From contig NZ_LT985808.1 of assembly GCF_900291465.1 (NCBI RefSeq), positions 62,001 through 126,000 of the forward strand: 64,000 bases of DNA, in the 5' to 3' direction. Under the pieces are notes generated by a model. That model saw only the letters and a program-made list of their open reading frames with translations. It was not told the origin of the DNA and searched no databases. A program made the translations under genes and the position numbers. This document shows positions 17,393 through 24,797 of the stretch, piece after piece. Source of the DNA: Bacteroides sp. Marseille-P3684 (GTDB lineage Bacteria; Bacteroidota; Bacteroidia; Bacteroidales; Bacteroidaceae). Every line of letters begins with the position of its first letter. Position 1 is the first letter of the stretch.

Positions 17393-20343
17393 TAAACAAA
17401 CTCAAACAGCGGCTGAACCAACTCTACTTCAAGGACACTTCGTTCGTCGACCTGATGACGAAGCGCATCTATAACATCCTGTTGGTAGCCAACCCCTACG
17501 ACGCGTTCATGCTCGAAGACGACGGACGCATCGACGAGAAGGTGTTCAACGAGTACATGAACCTGAGCCTCCGCTACCCGCCGCGCTTCACGCAGGTGTC
17601 GACCATGGAGGAGGCGTGGCAGCGGCTCGACAAGATGGGCTACGACCTGGTCATCTGCATGCCGGGCAGCGACAACAGCGACGCGTTCGACATTGCCCAC
17701 AGCATCAAGAAGCGTTACCCGTACATCCCGCTCGTCGTGCTCACCCCGTTCTCGCACGGCATCACCGCCCGCATGGAACATGAGGACCTGAGCATCTTCG
17801 AGTATGTCTTCTGCTGGCTGGGCAATACCGACCTGCTGCTCTCCATCATCAAGCTCATCGAGGACAAGATGAACCTGGCACACGACGTCAAGGAGGTCGG
17901 AGTACAGATGATTCTCGTGGTGGAGGACTCCATCCGCTTCTACTCGTCCGTGCTGCCCAACCTCTACCGCTTCGTGCTGGAGCAGAGCAAGGAGTTCGCC
18001 ACCGAGGCACTCAACGGCCACCAACGGACGCTGCGTATGCGTGGACGTCCGAAAATCGTGCTGGCACGCACCTACGAGGAGGCAATGACCCTCTACGAGC
18101 AGTACCAGGACAACATCCTCGGGGTCATCTCCGACGCCTCCTTCCCCCGTGAGGGAAAGAAAGACCCTCAGGCAGGCGCCCGTCTGCTGGGCGAGATACG
18201 TGCCCGCGACCCGTACATGCCGCTCATCATGGAGTCGTCGGAGACGGCGAACCGTGACGTAGCCCACCTCTGCGGGGCAAGTTTCGTCGACAAGAACTCC
18301 AAGAAGATGGGGGTCGACCTGCGCGACGCCGTCTCACAGAACTTCGGCTTCGGCGACTTCATCTTCCGGGACCCCGCGACGATGAAGGAGATAGCCCGCG
18401 TGCACAACCTGAAAGAGTTGCAGAACATCATCTTCACCATTCCCCGCGAATCGCTCTACTACCACATCACGCGCAACCACATCTCGCGCTGGCTCTACTC
18501 GCGCGCCATGTTCCCCGTGGCGGAGTTCCTGAAGAGCATTACCTGCGACTCCTACGAGGACATCGACGCCCACCGGCAAATCATATTCGACGCCATCGTC
18601 AAGTACCGCCGGATGAAGAACCGGGGCGTCGTGGCGGAGTTCATCAAGGAACGCTTCGACAGCTACTCCAACTTCGCCCGCATCGGGGAAGGCTCGCTGG
18701 GCGGCAAGGGACGCGGACTGGCATTCATCGACAATCTCGTGAAGCGTCACGTGGAGTTCGAGTCGTTCGAGAATGCCACGGTGACCATCCCCAAGACCGT
18801 GGTCCTCTGCACCGACCTCTTCGACGAGTTCATGGACACAAACAACCTGTACCAGCTCGCGCTGAGCGACGTGCCCGACGAGGTCATCCTGCGCCACTTC
18901 CTGCGTGCCAAGCTGCCCGACCGGCTCATCGACGACTTCTTCGCGTTCTTCGAGGCGGTGAAGGCGCCCATTGCCATACGCTCGTCGAGCCTGCTCGAGG
19001 ACTCGCACTACCAGCCCTTTGCAGGCATCTACTCCACCTACATGATACCCTACCTGGACGACAAGTACGAGATGCTGCGCATGCTGAGCGACGCCATCAA
19101 GGGTGTGTACGCGTCAGTCTACTACAAGGACAGCAAGGCGTACATGCAGGCGACGAGCAACGTCATCGACCAGGAGAAGATGGCAGTCATCCTCCAGGAG
19201 GTGGTGGGCACACAGCACGGCGACCGCTACTACCCGACGCTCTCGGGCGTGGCGCGTTCGCTCAACTATTACCCCATCGGGGAGGAAAAGGCGGAAGAGG
19301 GCGTGGTCAGCCTCGCACTGGGACTGGGCAAGTACATCGTCGACGGCGGACTGACCCTGCGCGTCTGTCCCTACCACCCCAACAAGGTGCTTCAGACGAG
19401 CGAGCTGGAACTTGCCCTGCGCGAGACACAGACGCAGTTCTACGCCCTCGACACGAAGAACATCGGCGAGAACTTCTCGGTCGACGACGGGTTCAACATC
19501 CTCAAACTGCCCGTCAAGGAGGCGGAAGCGGACGGTGCGCTCACCTACATCGCGTCGACCTACGACCCGTATGACATGGTTATCCGCGACGGCATCTATC
19601 CGGGCGGACGCAAGGTTATCACCTTCGCCAACGTGTTACAGCACGACGTGTTTCCGCTGGCAGACATCCTGCGTCTGGCACAACAGTACGGTCAGGGCGA
19701 GATGCGCCGTCCGGTGGAAATCGAGTTCGCTGCCAACCTGAACGACGACCGCACGGGCACATTCTACCTGTTGCAGATACGCCCCATCGTCGACTGCAAG
19801 AAGATGCTGGAAGAGGACCTCTCCACCATCCCCGACGAGGACGTCATCATCCGTTCGAACAACTCGCTGGGGCACGGCATCATGGACGAGATGCAGGACC
19901 TGGTCTATGTGAAGACCGACGGCTATTCGGCATCCAACAACCAGCTCATCGCCTACGACATCGAGAAGCTGAACGCGGAGTTCCTGCGCGAAGGGAAGAA
20001 CTACATCCTCGTGGGCCCCGGCCGTTGGGGAAGCAGCGACACGTGGCTGGGCATCCCCGTGAAGTGGCCGCACATCTCGGCAGCGCGCGTCATTGTCGAG
20101 GCAGGTCTGACGAACTACCGCGTCGACCCCAGCCAGGGGACGCACTTCTTCCAGAACCTGACGTCCTTCGGCGTGGGCTACTTCACCGTCAATGCCTACC
20201 GCAACGACGGCATCTACGACCAGGCATACCTCGACTCACTGCCCGCAGTGCACGAGACGAAGTTCCTCCGCCACATCCACTTCGACCGTCCGCTGGTGGT
20301 CAAGATGGACGGCAAGAAGAACATCGGGGTCGTCATGAAGTGA
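17389..20343 (+). CDS. Receiver-like domains fused to PEP synthase-type ATP-grasp domain
   Basis: A 984-residue, apparently cytoplasmic protein with a rare layout. Residues about 25-150 fold-match a response-regulator receiver but lack its acidic pocket (NPYD and CMPGSD in place of the Asp residues). Residues about 174-325 look like a complete receiver: VVED near 177, the phospho-acceptor-like SDAS near 246 and VDKNSKK near 300. From about 430 to 830 there is a pyruvate-phosphate dikinase/PEP synthase nucleotide-binding domain (GEGSLGGKGRGL, IAIRSSSLLEDS, FYLLQIRPI). The phosphohistidine swivel domain and PEP-binding barrel of true PEP synthase are absent; instead a C-terminal segment contains GPGRWGSSDTWLGIPV. 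So the usual PEP synthase reaction is not expected. It could be a phosphorylation-gated kinase or ligase, but the reaction is unknown. It overlaps the OmpA-like gene by 4 bp. Confidence 0.75.
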   Translation: MINKLKQRLNQLYFKDTSFVDLMTKRIYNILLVANPYDAFMLEDDGRIDEKVFNEYMNLSLRYPPRFTQVSTMEEAWQRLDKMGYDLVICMPGSDNSDAFDIAHSIKKRYPYIPLVVLTPFSHGITARMEHEDLSIFEYVFCWLGNTDLLLSIIKLIEDKMNLAHDVKEVGVQMILVVEDSIRFYSSVLPNLYRFVLEQSKEFATEALNGHQRTLRMRGRPKIVLARTYEEAMTLYEQYQDNILGVISDASFPREGKKDPQAGARLLGEIRARDPYMPLIMESSETANRDVAHLCGASFVDKNSKKMGVDLRDAVSQNFGFGDFIFRDPATMKEIARVHNLKELQNIIFTIPRESLYYHITRNHISRWLYSRAMFPVAEFLKSITCDSYEDIDAHRQIIFDAIVKYRRMKNRGVVAEFIKERFDSYSNFARIGEGSLGGKGRGLAFIDNLVKRHVEFESFENATVTIPKTVVLCTDLFDEFMDTNNLYQLALSDVPDEVILRHFLRAKLPDRLIDDFFAFFEAVKAPIAIRSSSLLEDSHYQPFAGIYSTYMIPYLDDKYEMLRMLSDAIKGVYASVYYKDSKAYMQATSNVIDQEKMAVILQEVVGTQHGDRYYPTLSGVARSLNYYPIGEEKAEEGVVSLALGLGKYIVDGGLTLRVCPYHPNKVLQTSELELALRETQTQFYALDTKNIGENFSVDDGFNILKLPVKEAEADGALTYIASTYDPYDMVIRDGIYPGGRKVITFANVLQHDVFPLADILRLAQQYGQGEMRRPVEIEFAANLNDDRTGTFYLLQIRPIVDCKKMLEEDLSTIPDEDVIIRSNNSLGHGIMDEMQDLVYVKTDGYSASNNQLIAYDIEKLNAEFLREGKNYILVGPGRWGSSDTWLGIPVKWPHISAARVIVEAGLTNYRVDPSQGTHFFQNLTSFGVGYFTVNAYRNDGIYDQAYLDSLPAVHETKFLRHIHFDRPLVVKMDGKKNIGVVMK

Positions 20344-20379
20344 GCCGGAGCACCCGTCCTCCAGGACAGGTCCCTACAT

Positions 20380-20429
20380 AAAGACACGGAAGCACAGCCT
20401 TTCAAAGCAGCCTGCGCTTCCGTGTCTTT
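20380..20429 (+). terminator. Terminator after the ATP-grasp gene
   Basis: A 14-bp perfect stem (20380-20393 with 20416-20429, arm AAAGACACGGAAGC) whose right arm ends in TCTTTCTATT. It lies 37 bp past the stop. Confidence 0.7.
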
Positions 20430-20450
20430 CTATTCATTGTTGTAAGGCTC

Positions 20451-20514
20451 TGACGTGAATAAGCAAGCTATTCGCGTCAAAATATGACGAGAATAGAACC
20501 GCTAATCTCGTCAT
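20451..20514. repeat. Two hairpins with alternating TGACG/CGTCA motifs
   Basis: Arms TGACGTGAATA (20451-20461) and TATTCGCGTCA (20469-20479) form one stem; ATGACGAGAATAG (20484-20496) and CTAATCTCGTCAT (20502-20514) form a second with one mismatch. The inner CGTCA/TGACG pair makes a third centre midway, so symmetry centres fall every 17 bp. This is unlike the 22-bp arrays. It lies in the 342-bp gap before the dispanin-like gene, which otherwise shows only a terminator and promoter. Confidence 0.55.
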
Positions 20515-20628
20515 GGCTTCCTCCGGACAACCGGACCGGACCATCCATGGATACGTGACGATGAAAGAAAAATGCGACCATGCACGCAAATTCCTTTCCC
20601 TGCATGACGCATTGTTCGCTCAAATCCC

Positions 20629-20636
20629 TATATTTG
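20629..20636 (+). promoter_or_regulatory. Promoter of the dispanin-like gene, TATATTTG
   Basis: Perfect TAnnTTTG match 49 bp before the ATG at 20686, with a TTG about 19 bp upstream in the -33 region. Confidence 0.6.
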
Positions 20637-20685
20637 CGAAGAGATTAATATTTACCAATTCCTAACCCTTAATCACATCATCACC

Positions 20686-20973
20686 ATGGATTACAATCCC
20701 CTAGATTCTAAACCCGAGTGTCCGAAAACATGGATGGTCGAATCCGTCCTTGCCACCATCTTCTGTTGCCTTCCCTTTGGTATTGTCGGCATCATCAATG
20801 CCTCCAAGGTAAGCTCACTCTACGCCTCCGGTCGTTACGACGAGGCTCAACAAGCCAGCAAGGACGCCGGCAAATGGACCAAGATTGCAGCAGGAGTCGG
20901 CATCGTAGGCGGCATCCTGTATCTGCTCTTTCTCCTGATTTTCGGCTTCAGCGGCATGGCAGACCAACTCTGA
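20686..20973 (+). CDS. CD225/dispanin-family small membrane protein
   Basis: A 95-residue protein of the CD225/dispanin superfamily, the family of animal interferon-induced transmembrane proteins. It has a short N-terminal tail, a hydrophobic segment (about 20-40, SVLATIFCCLPFGIVGIINA), a short loop with the family-typical pattern ASKVSSLYASGRYDEAQQASKDAGKW, and a second helix (about 68-90). Such proteins sit in the inner membrane; bacterial functions are largely unassigned. It is a single-gene unit with its own promoter and a hairpin after the stop. Confidence 0.8.
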   Translation: MDYNPLDSKPECPKTWMVESVLATIFCCLPFGIVGIINASKVSSLYASGRYDEAQQASKDAGKWTKIAAGVGIVGGILYLLFLLIFGFSGMADQL

Positions 20974-21011
20974 CCTGTCTGAAACAGACTGTGCCTGCAT
21001 CGGTTCACATA

Positions 21012-21085
21012 CAGAGGCACAAACCTACAGGACGGATATTCCCGGGAAACGACCGGGGACTCCATTCTGTATGTTTGTGCCTCTG
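21012..21085. terminator. Long inverted repeat between convergent genes
   Basis: A 13-bp perfect stem (CAGAGGCACAAAC at 21012-21024, GTTTGTGCCTCTG at 21073-21085) encloses a 48-nt loop. It lies between the dispanin-like gene and the convergent phosphatase gene and may terminate both. Confidence 0.5.
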
Positions 21086-21097
21086 CTGTTGTTTATG

Positions 21098-21571
21098 CTA
21101 GCGCACCTTTCCTTCCCGGATTGCCTCCAGCAGTCCGGCACAGGCATCCTCCAGGATGTCGAGCACGTTCTCGAAACCGGATGCTCCGCCATAGTACGGG
21201 TCAGGCACGTAGTCCACCACCTTATGGACACAGTAGTCAGCCATGCGGCGTATCTTGGCTTCTTCCTCCACGCCGGGAGCACGTTCGCGCAAGTCATCCA
21301 CGTTGCGATCGTCCATCCCGATAATCAGGTCGAAGTCATAGAAATCGTCCGTCGTCACCGGACGCGAACGGTGCGTCAGCGTGTAACCGCGCCGTGCGGC
21401 ATGCGCCCGCATCCGTGGGTCGGGCAGTTCGCCCTGATGATAACTCAGGATACCTGCCGAGTCGACAGCAATCTCCTTTTCCATTCCTGCACGGCGCACC
21501 AAGGTGCGCATAATCTCTTCTGCCGACGACGAGCGGCAGATGTTCCCTAAACAAACGAATAACAGTTTCAT
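21098..21571 (-). CDS. Low-molecular-weight protein tyrosine phosphatase
   Basis: A 157-residue cytoplasmic phosphatase. The catalytic loop C-X5-R is at the extreme N-terminus (CLGNICRS, Cys7 to Arg13), and the acid/base Asp is in the DPYYGG loop near residue 125. Length is normal. In bacteria the family often controls capsule and exopolysaccharide tyrosine kinases, though none is encoded nearby. The start is fixed at 21571 because the next Met lies beyond the catalytic loop. The -7 promoter element lies only 4 bp upstream of this ATG, which suggests a leaderless or nearly leaderless mRNA. Confidence 0.93.
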   Translation of the reverse strand: MKLLFVCLGNICRSSSAEEIMRTLVRRAGMEKEIAVDSAGILSYHQGELPDPRMRAHAARRGYTLTHRSRPVTTDDFYDFDLIIGMDDRNVDDLRERAPGVEEEAKIRRMADYCVHKVVDYVPDPYYGGASGFENVLDILEDACAGLLEAIREGKVR

Positions 21572-21575
21572 GCCG

Positions 21576-21583
21576 CAAAGATA
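21576..21583 (-). promoter_or_regulatory. Phosphatase promoter, -7 element abutting the start codon
   Basis: TATCTTTG on the minus strand is a perfect TAnnTTTG match. It ends 4 bp before the ATG, so transcription would begin at or next to the start codon. Confidence 0.5.
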
Positions 21584-21626
21584 AACAAGCAACGGACAAC
21601 TGGCAATGCCCGGAAGGTCTCATTGC

Positions 21627-21690
21627 CCAATTGCCCATTGCTTATTGCTCATTGTCAATCGTCAATTGTCAATTGTCAATTGTCAATTGA
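21627..21690. repeat. Heptamer repeat tract running into the copA stop codon
   Basis: About nine 7-bp units of the form NNATTGN in a row (CAATTGC, CCATTGC, TTATTGC, TCATTGT, CAATCGT, then CAATTGT/CAATTGA). The last unit contains the copA stop codon on the minus strand, so the copA C-terminal Ile-Asn-stop is written by the repeat. The unit matches the tract at 521-563. Confidence 0.8.
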
Positions 21691-24127
21691 TAGAGTATCC
21701 CGCTTCCTCCACTGCCTTGCGCAGTGTCTCCAGCGGAAGTTCCTCACCGGCAAACTCTACCGTGGCAACGGGAGGGTCAAGTGTGACGGTAGCCGTCACG
21801 CCGGGGATGCTGTTCAGTGCTTTCTCTACGTGCATGCGGCAGTGGTTGCACATCATGCCGCCAATGGTGTATTGCTTCTTCATAACTTCTGGTTGTTTTA
21901 TAGGTTCAACATCATTTGTTTCCATCAATTTCTTTCCCTTCAGCCGCAGGCTGTTCGTCACGACACTGACACTGCTCATCGCCATCGCTGCTCCGGCAAT
22001 CATCGGGTTCAGCAAGAATCCCGTGAAAGGATAGAGCACGCCGGCAGCCACGGGCACCCCGATGAGGTTGTAGATGAATGCCCAGAACAGGTTCTGACGG
22101 ATGGTGCGCACGGTCTGTGCCGACAGTCGGATGGCTGCGGGCAACTTGAGCAAGTCCGACGAGATGATGGTCATCTTCGCCACGTCCATCGCGATGTCAC
22201 TGCCCTGTCCCATGGCAATGCCCAGGTCTGCCTGTGCCAACGCCGCACTGTCGTTGATGCCGTCGCCCACCATTGCCACCCGGTGACCTTCCGTCTGCAA
22301 CTGCTTCACGAACGCTGCCTTCCGGTCGGGAAGCACCCCGGCACGGTAATGACTGATGCCTGCCTGACGTGCCACGGCGGCTGCCGTGCTCTCGTTGTCA
22401 CCGGTGAGCATGTATACGGTCACGCCCAGCTTCTCCAACTCCTGCACTGCTTTCGGCGACGAAGCCTTCAGCCGGTCTGCCACGGCAAGCACAGCCCACA
22501 CGCGCTCCTCGTCGGCAAACCAGACTACGGTCTTCGCCTCGGCTGCGTATGCCTCGGCACGCTGCAACAGCTCTGCGGGGATGTCCACCCGGTGCTCATC
22601 GAGCAGGCGGCGGTTGCCTGCCAGGTAGAGCCTGCCGTCGACACGTCCCTTCACACCTCGTCCCGTCAGGCTCTCGAAGCCTTCCACCGGACGGACCGCC
22701 TCATCGACCGACGCCGCCACTGCCTCAGCCAGCGGATGTTCGGACAATGCCTCCAGACTACGCAGGGCTGCACGCACCCGTTCATAACCCAGCTGTGCAC
22801 TGACGTCGGTCACCACCGGACGCCCTTCGGTAAGCGTTCCCGTCTTGTCTAACACCACGGCATCCACCCGTCGTGCCACCTCCAGGCTCTCGGCGTCCTT
22901 GATGAGGATGCCGTGTTCAGCCCCCTTGCCGATGCCCACCATGATTGCCGTCGGTGTGGCAAGCCCCAGCGCACAGGGGCAGGCGATGATGAGCACCGTG
23001 ACGGCTGCCAGCAGTCCGTGTGTAAATCCGTCGCCAGGAGCCAGTCCCCACCAAAGCAGGAACGCCAGCAGGGCAAGGCTCATGATGGTAGGCACGAAGA
23101 TGGCGGCAATACGGTCGACCAGCTTCTGCACGGGAGCCTTGCTGCCCTGTGCGTCCTGCACGAGCCGGATGATGTGCGACAGCATCGTGTCGGCTCCCAC
23201 CTTCTCGGCTGTGAAACGGAAGCTGCCCCGCTGGTTGACCGTCCCGGCATACACCTTCGCTCCGGCTTCCTTGCGCACCGCCATCGGCTCTCCGCTGAGC
23301 ATGCTCTCGTCCACGTAAGAGCTGCCTTCAGCCACTGTCCCGTCGACGGCAATCCGTTCGCCGGGCTTCACCAGCAGGACATGCCCGGGCAGCACGTCGG
23401 CAATGGGGCACTCACGCAGGCTTCCGTCCGTCATCACCCGGGTGACCTGACGGGGTTGCAGCCCCATGAGCTTGCGGATGGCGGTCGAGGTGTTGCCCTT
23501 CGCCCGTTCCTCCAGCAGACGCCCCAGCAAGATGAAGGCGATGATGACGCTCGACGCCTCAAAGTAGACATGAGGCTCCAGTCCGCGTGACAACCAGAAC
23601 GAGGGGAAGAGCATGTTGAAAAGGCTGAACACGTAAGCGATGCCCGTGCTCACTGCCACCAGCGTATCCATGTTTGCCGTACGGTGACGGAACTGCCTCC
23701 AGGCATTGACGTAGAAGTCACGTCCCAACCAGCCGACGACCGGGGTGGCAAACGCCCACATGAGAACGTTGGCATAAGGCATGTCCATGAAGAACATCCC
23801 GATGACAGCGACGGGGAGTGACAGCACGACCGCCCATGTGGTGCGGAACTTCAGCCGGCGGTACTTCGCCTCGTGGGCATCCTCCACCAGCCGGTCACGG
23901 TCTGCACTCTTGTCGACCAGCAGGTCATATCCCTCCTCCACCACTGCCTGCTTCAACTCCTGGGGCGAACACTCGTCCGCGTCATACTCCACCGTAGCCG
24001 TAGCTGCGGCATAGTTCACCCCGACGTCTTTCACTCCATGCTGCCGACGCAGGGTCTTGTCAACCCGTGCCGCGCAGGCAGCGCAACTCATCCCCAGCAC
24101 GGGGAACGTATCTTTCTGCATACTCAT
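21683..24127 (-). CDS. copA: Copper-type P1B ATPase with metal-binding domains at both ends
   Basis: An 814-residue copper-exporting P-type ATPase of the inner membrane. The N-terminal HMA domain has MSCAACA (Cys15, Cys18). Eight helices surround the CPC metal site (CPCALGLATP, near residue 382); the phosphorylated Asp is in DKTGTLTEG near 426 and the hinge GDGINDSAAL follows. Unusually, a second HMA domain with MMCNHC (near 757-762) forms the C-terminus, after a linker. It starts with its own Met, so it looks like a fused CopZ chaperone. The start at 24127 (or 24121) follows a promoter at 24160-24167; the longer open frame to 24367 crosses the divergent promoter. Copper rather than another soft metal is inferred from CPC. 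Confidence 0.9.
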   Translation of the reverse strand: MSMQKDTFPVLGMSCAACAARVDKTLRRQHGVKDVGVNYAAATATVEYDADECSPQELKQAVVEEGYDLLVDKSADRDRLVEDAHEAKYRRLKFRTTWAVVLSLPVAVIGMFFMDMPYANVLMWAFATPVVGWLGRDFYVNAWRQFRHRTANMDTLVAVSTGIAYVFSLFNMLFPSFWLSRGLEPHVYFEASSVIIAFILLGRLLEERAKGNTSTAIRKLMGLQPRQVTRVMTDGSLRECPIADVLPGHVLLVKPGERIAVDGTVAEGSSYVDESMLSGEPMAVRKEAGAKVYAGTVNQRGSFRFTAEKVGADTMLSHIIRLVQDAQGSKAPVQKLVDRIAAIFVPTIMSLALLAFLLWWGLAPGDGFTHGLLAAVTVLIIACPCALGLATPTAIMVGIGKGAEHGILIKDAESLEVARRVDAVVLDKTGTLTEGRPVVTDVSAQLGYERVRAALRSLEALSEHPLAEAVAASVDEAVRPVEGFESLTGRGVKGRVDGRLYLAGNRRLLDEHRVDIPAELLQRAEAYAAEAKTVVWFADEERVWAVLAVADRLKASSPKAVQELEKLGVTVYMLTGDNESTAAAVARQAGISHYRAGVLPDRKAAFVKQLQTEGHRVAMVGDGINDSAALAQADLGIAMGQGSDIAMDVAKMTIISSDLLKLPAAIRLSAQTVRTIRQNLFWAFIYNLIGVPVAAGVLYPFTGFLLNPMIAGAAMAMSSVSVVTNSLRLKGKKLMETNDVEPIKQPEVMKKQYTIGGMMCNHCRMHVEKALNSIPGVTATVTLDPPVATVEFAGEELPLETLRKAVEEAGYSIN

Positions 24128-24159
24128 AGCTTGATTCTCCTGTTTTAGGTTTACGGAGG

Positions 24160-24167
24160 CAAAGGTA
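24160..24167 (-). promoter_or_regulatory. copA promoter, -7 element TACCTTTG
   Basis: Perfect minus-strand TAnnTTTG match, 33 bp before the copA ATG, about 70 bp from the divergent promoter at 24236. Confidence 0.55.
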
Positions 24168-24235
24168 CGGGGTTTTCCCGTCGTCCGCGTTACAGAATTA
24201 TGGATGGGAGTTATAAGATTTCCGTTGCAAACCGC

Positions 24236-24243
24236 TAACTTTG
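24236..24243 (+). promoter_or_regulatory. Promoter of the DUF2752 gene, TAACTTTG
   Basis: Perfect TAnnTTTG match, 42 bp before the ATG at 24285. Confidence 0.55.
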
Positions 24244-24284
24244 GAGCGGCAGATGAGGCCAACAACTGAAGCAACGACCTGAAC

Positions 24285-24686
24285 ATGAAAACGAACCACA
24301 AACCATTCCTGTCCATCCGCCTGCGGACGGTCCTCCTCGGCGGCATCGTCGTCCTGCTGGCAGGCATCCTCTATTTCGCCTACAATCCTGCCACGTCCGC
24401 CTTCTTTCCCCGCTGTCCGTTTCTGATGGCTACCGGACTGAAATGTCCGGGTTGCGGCTCCCAACGGGCATTGCACAGCCTGCTTCATCTGGACTTCATG
24501 CAGGCTTTCCACTACAATGCCTTCCTGGTGCTTTCCCTTCCCCTGCTCCTCCTGTTGCTCTTTGCGGAAGCCATCCGCACCCGTTACCCCGCCTTCTATG
24601 CAGCCGTCCAACGTCCGGCATACCTCCTGACCTACCTGGCACTGGTCATCAGTTGGACCATCGTCCGCAATCTCTTCGGCTTCTGA
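24285..24686 (+). CDS. DUF2752 membrane protein
   Basis: A 133-residue inner-membrane protein of the DUF2752 family. A first helix lies at about 14-33, then the family signature CPFLMATGLKCPGCGSQRALHSLL with its Cys residues (near 44-67), then two more helices (about 80-97 and 112-130). The CPGCG motif resembles a metal or redox site but no function is established. It has its own promoter and is divergent from copA. Confidence 0.8.
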   Translation: MKTNHKPFLSIRLRTVLLGGIVVLLAGILYFAYNPATSAFFPRCPFLMATGLKCPGCGSQRALHSLLHLDFMQAFHYNAFLVLSLPLLLLLLFAEAIRTRYPAFYAAVQRPAYLLTYLALVISWTIVRNLFGF

Positions 24687-24797
24687 TGCACGGACGGGAG
24701 GTTAAGAAATGATTTTTGCAAGAAATTTGCCAAAGTGCAGGAAAAAGACAGGCAACTTACCATGTTCCAATTCATCTTGAACTCACGTTATATTATC

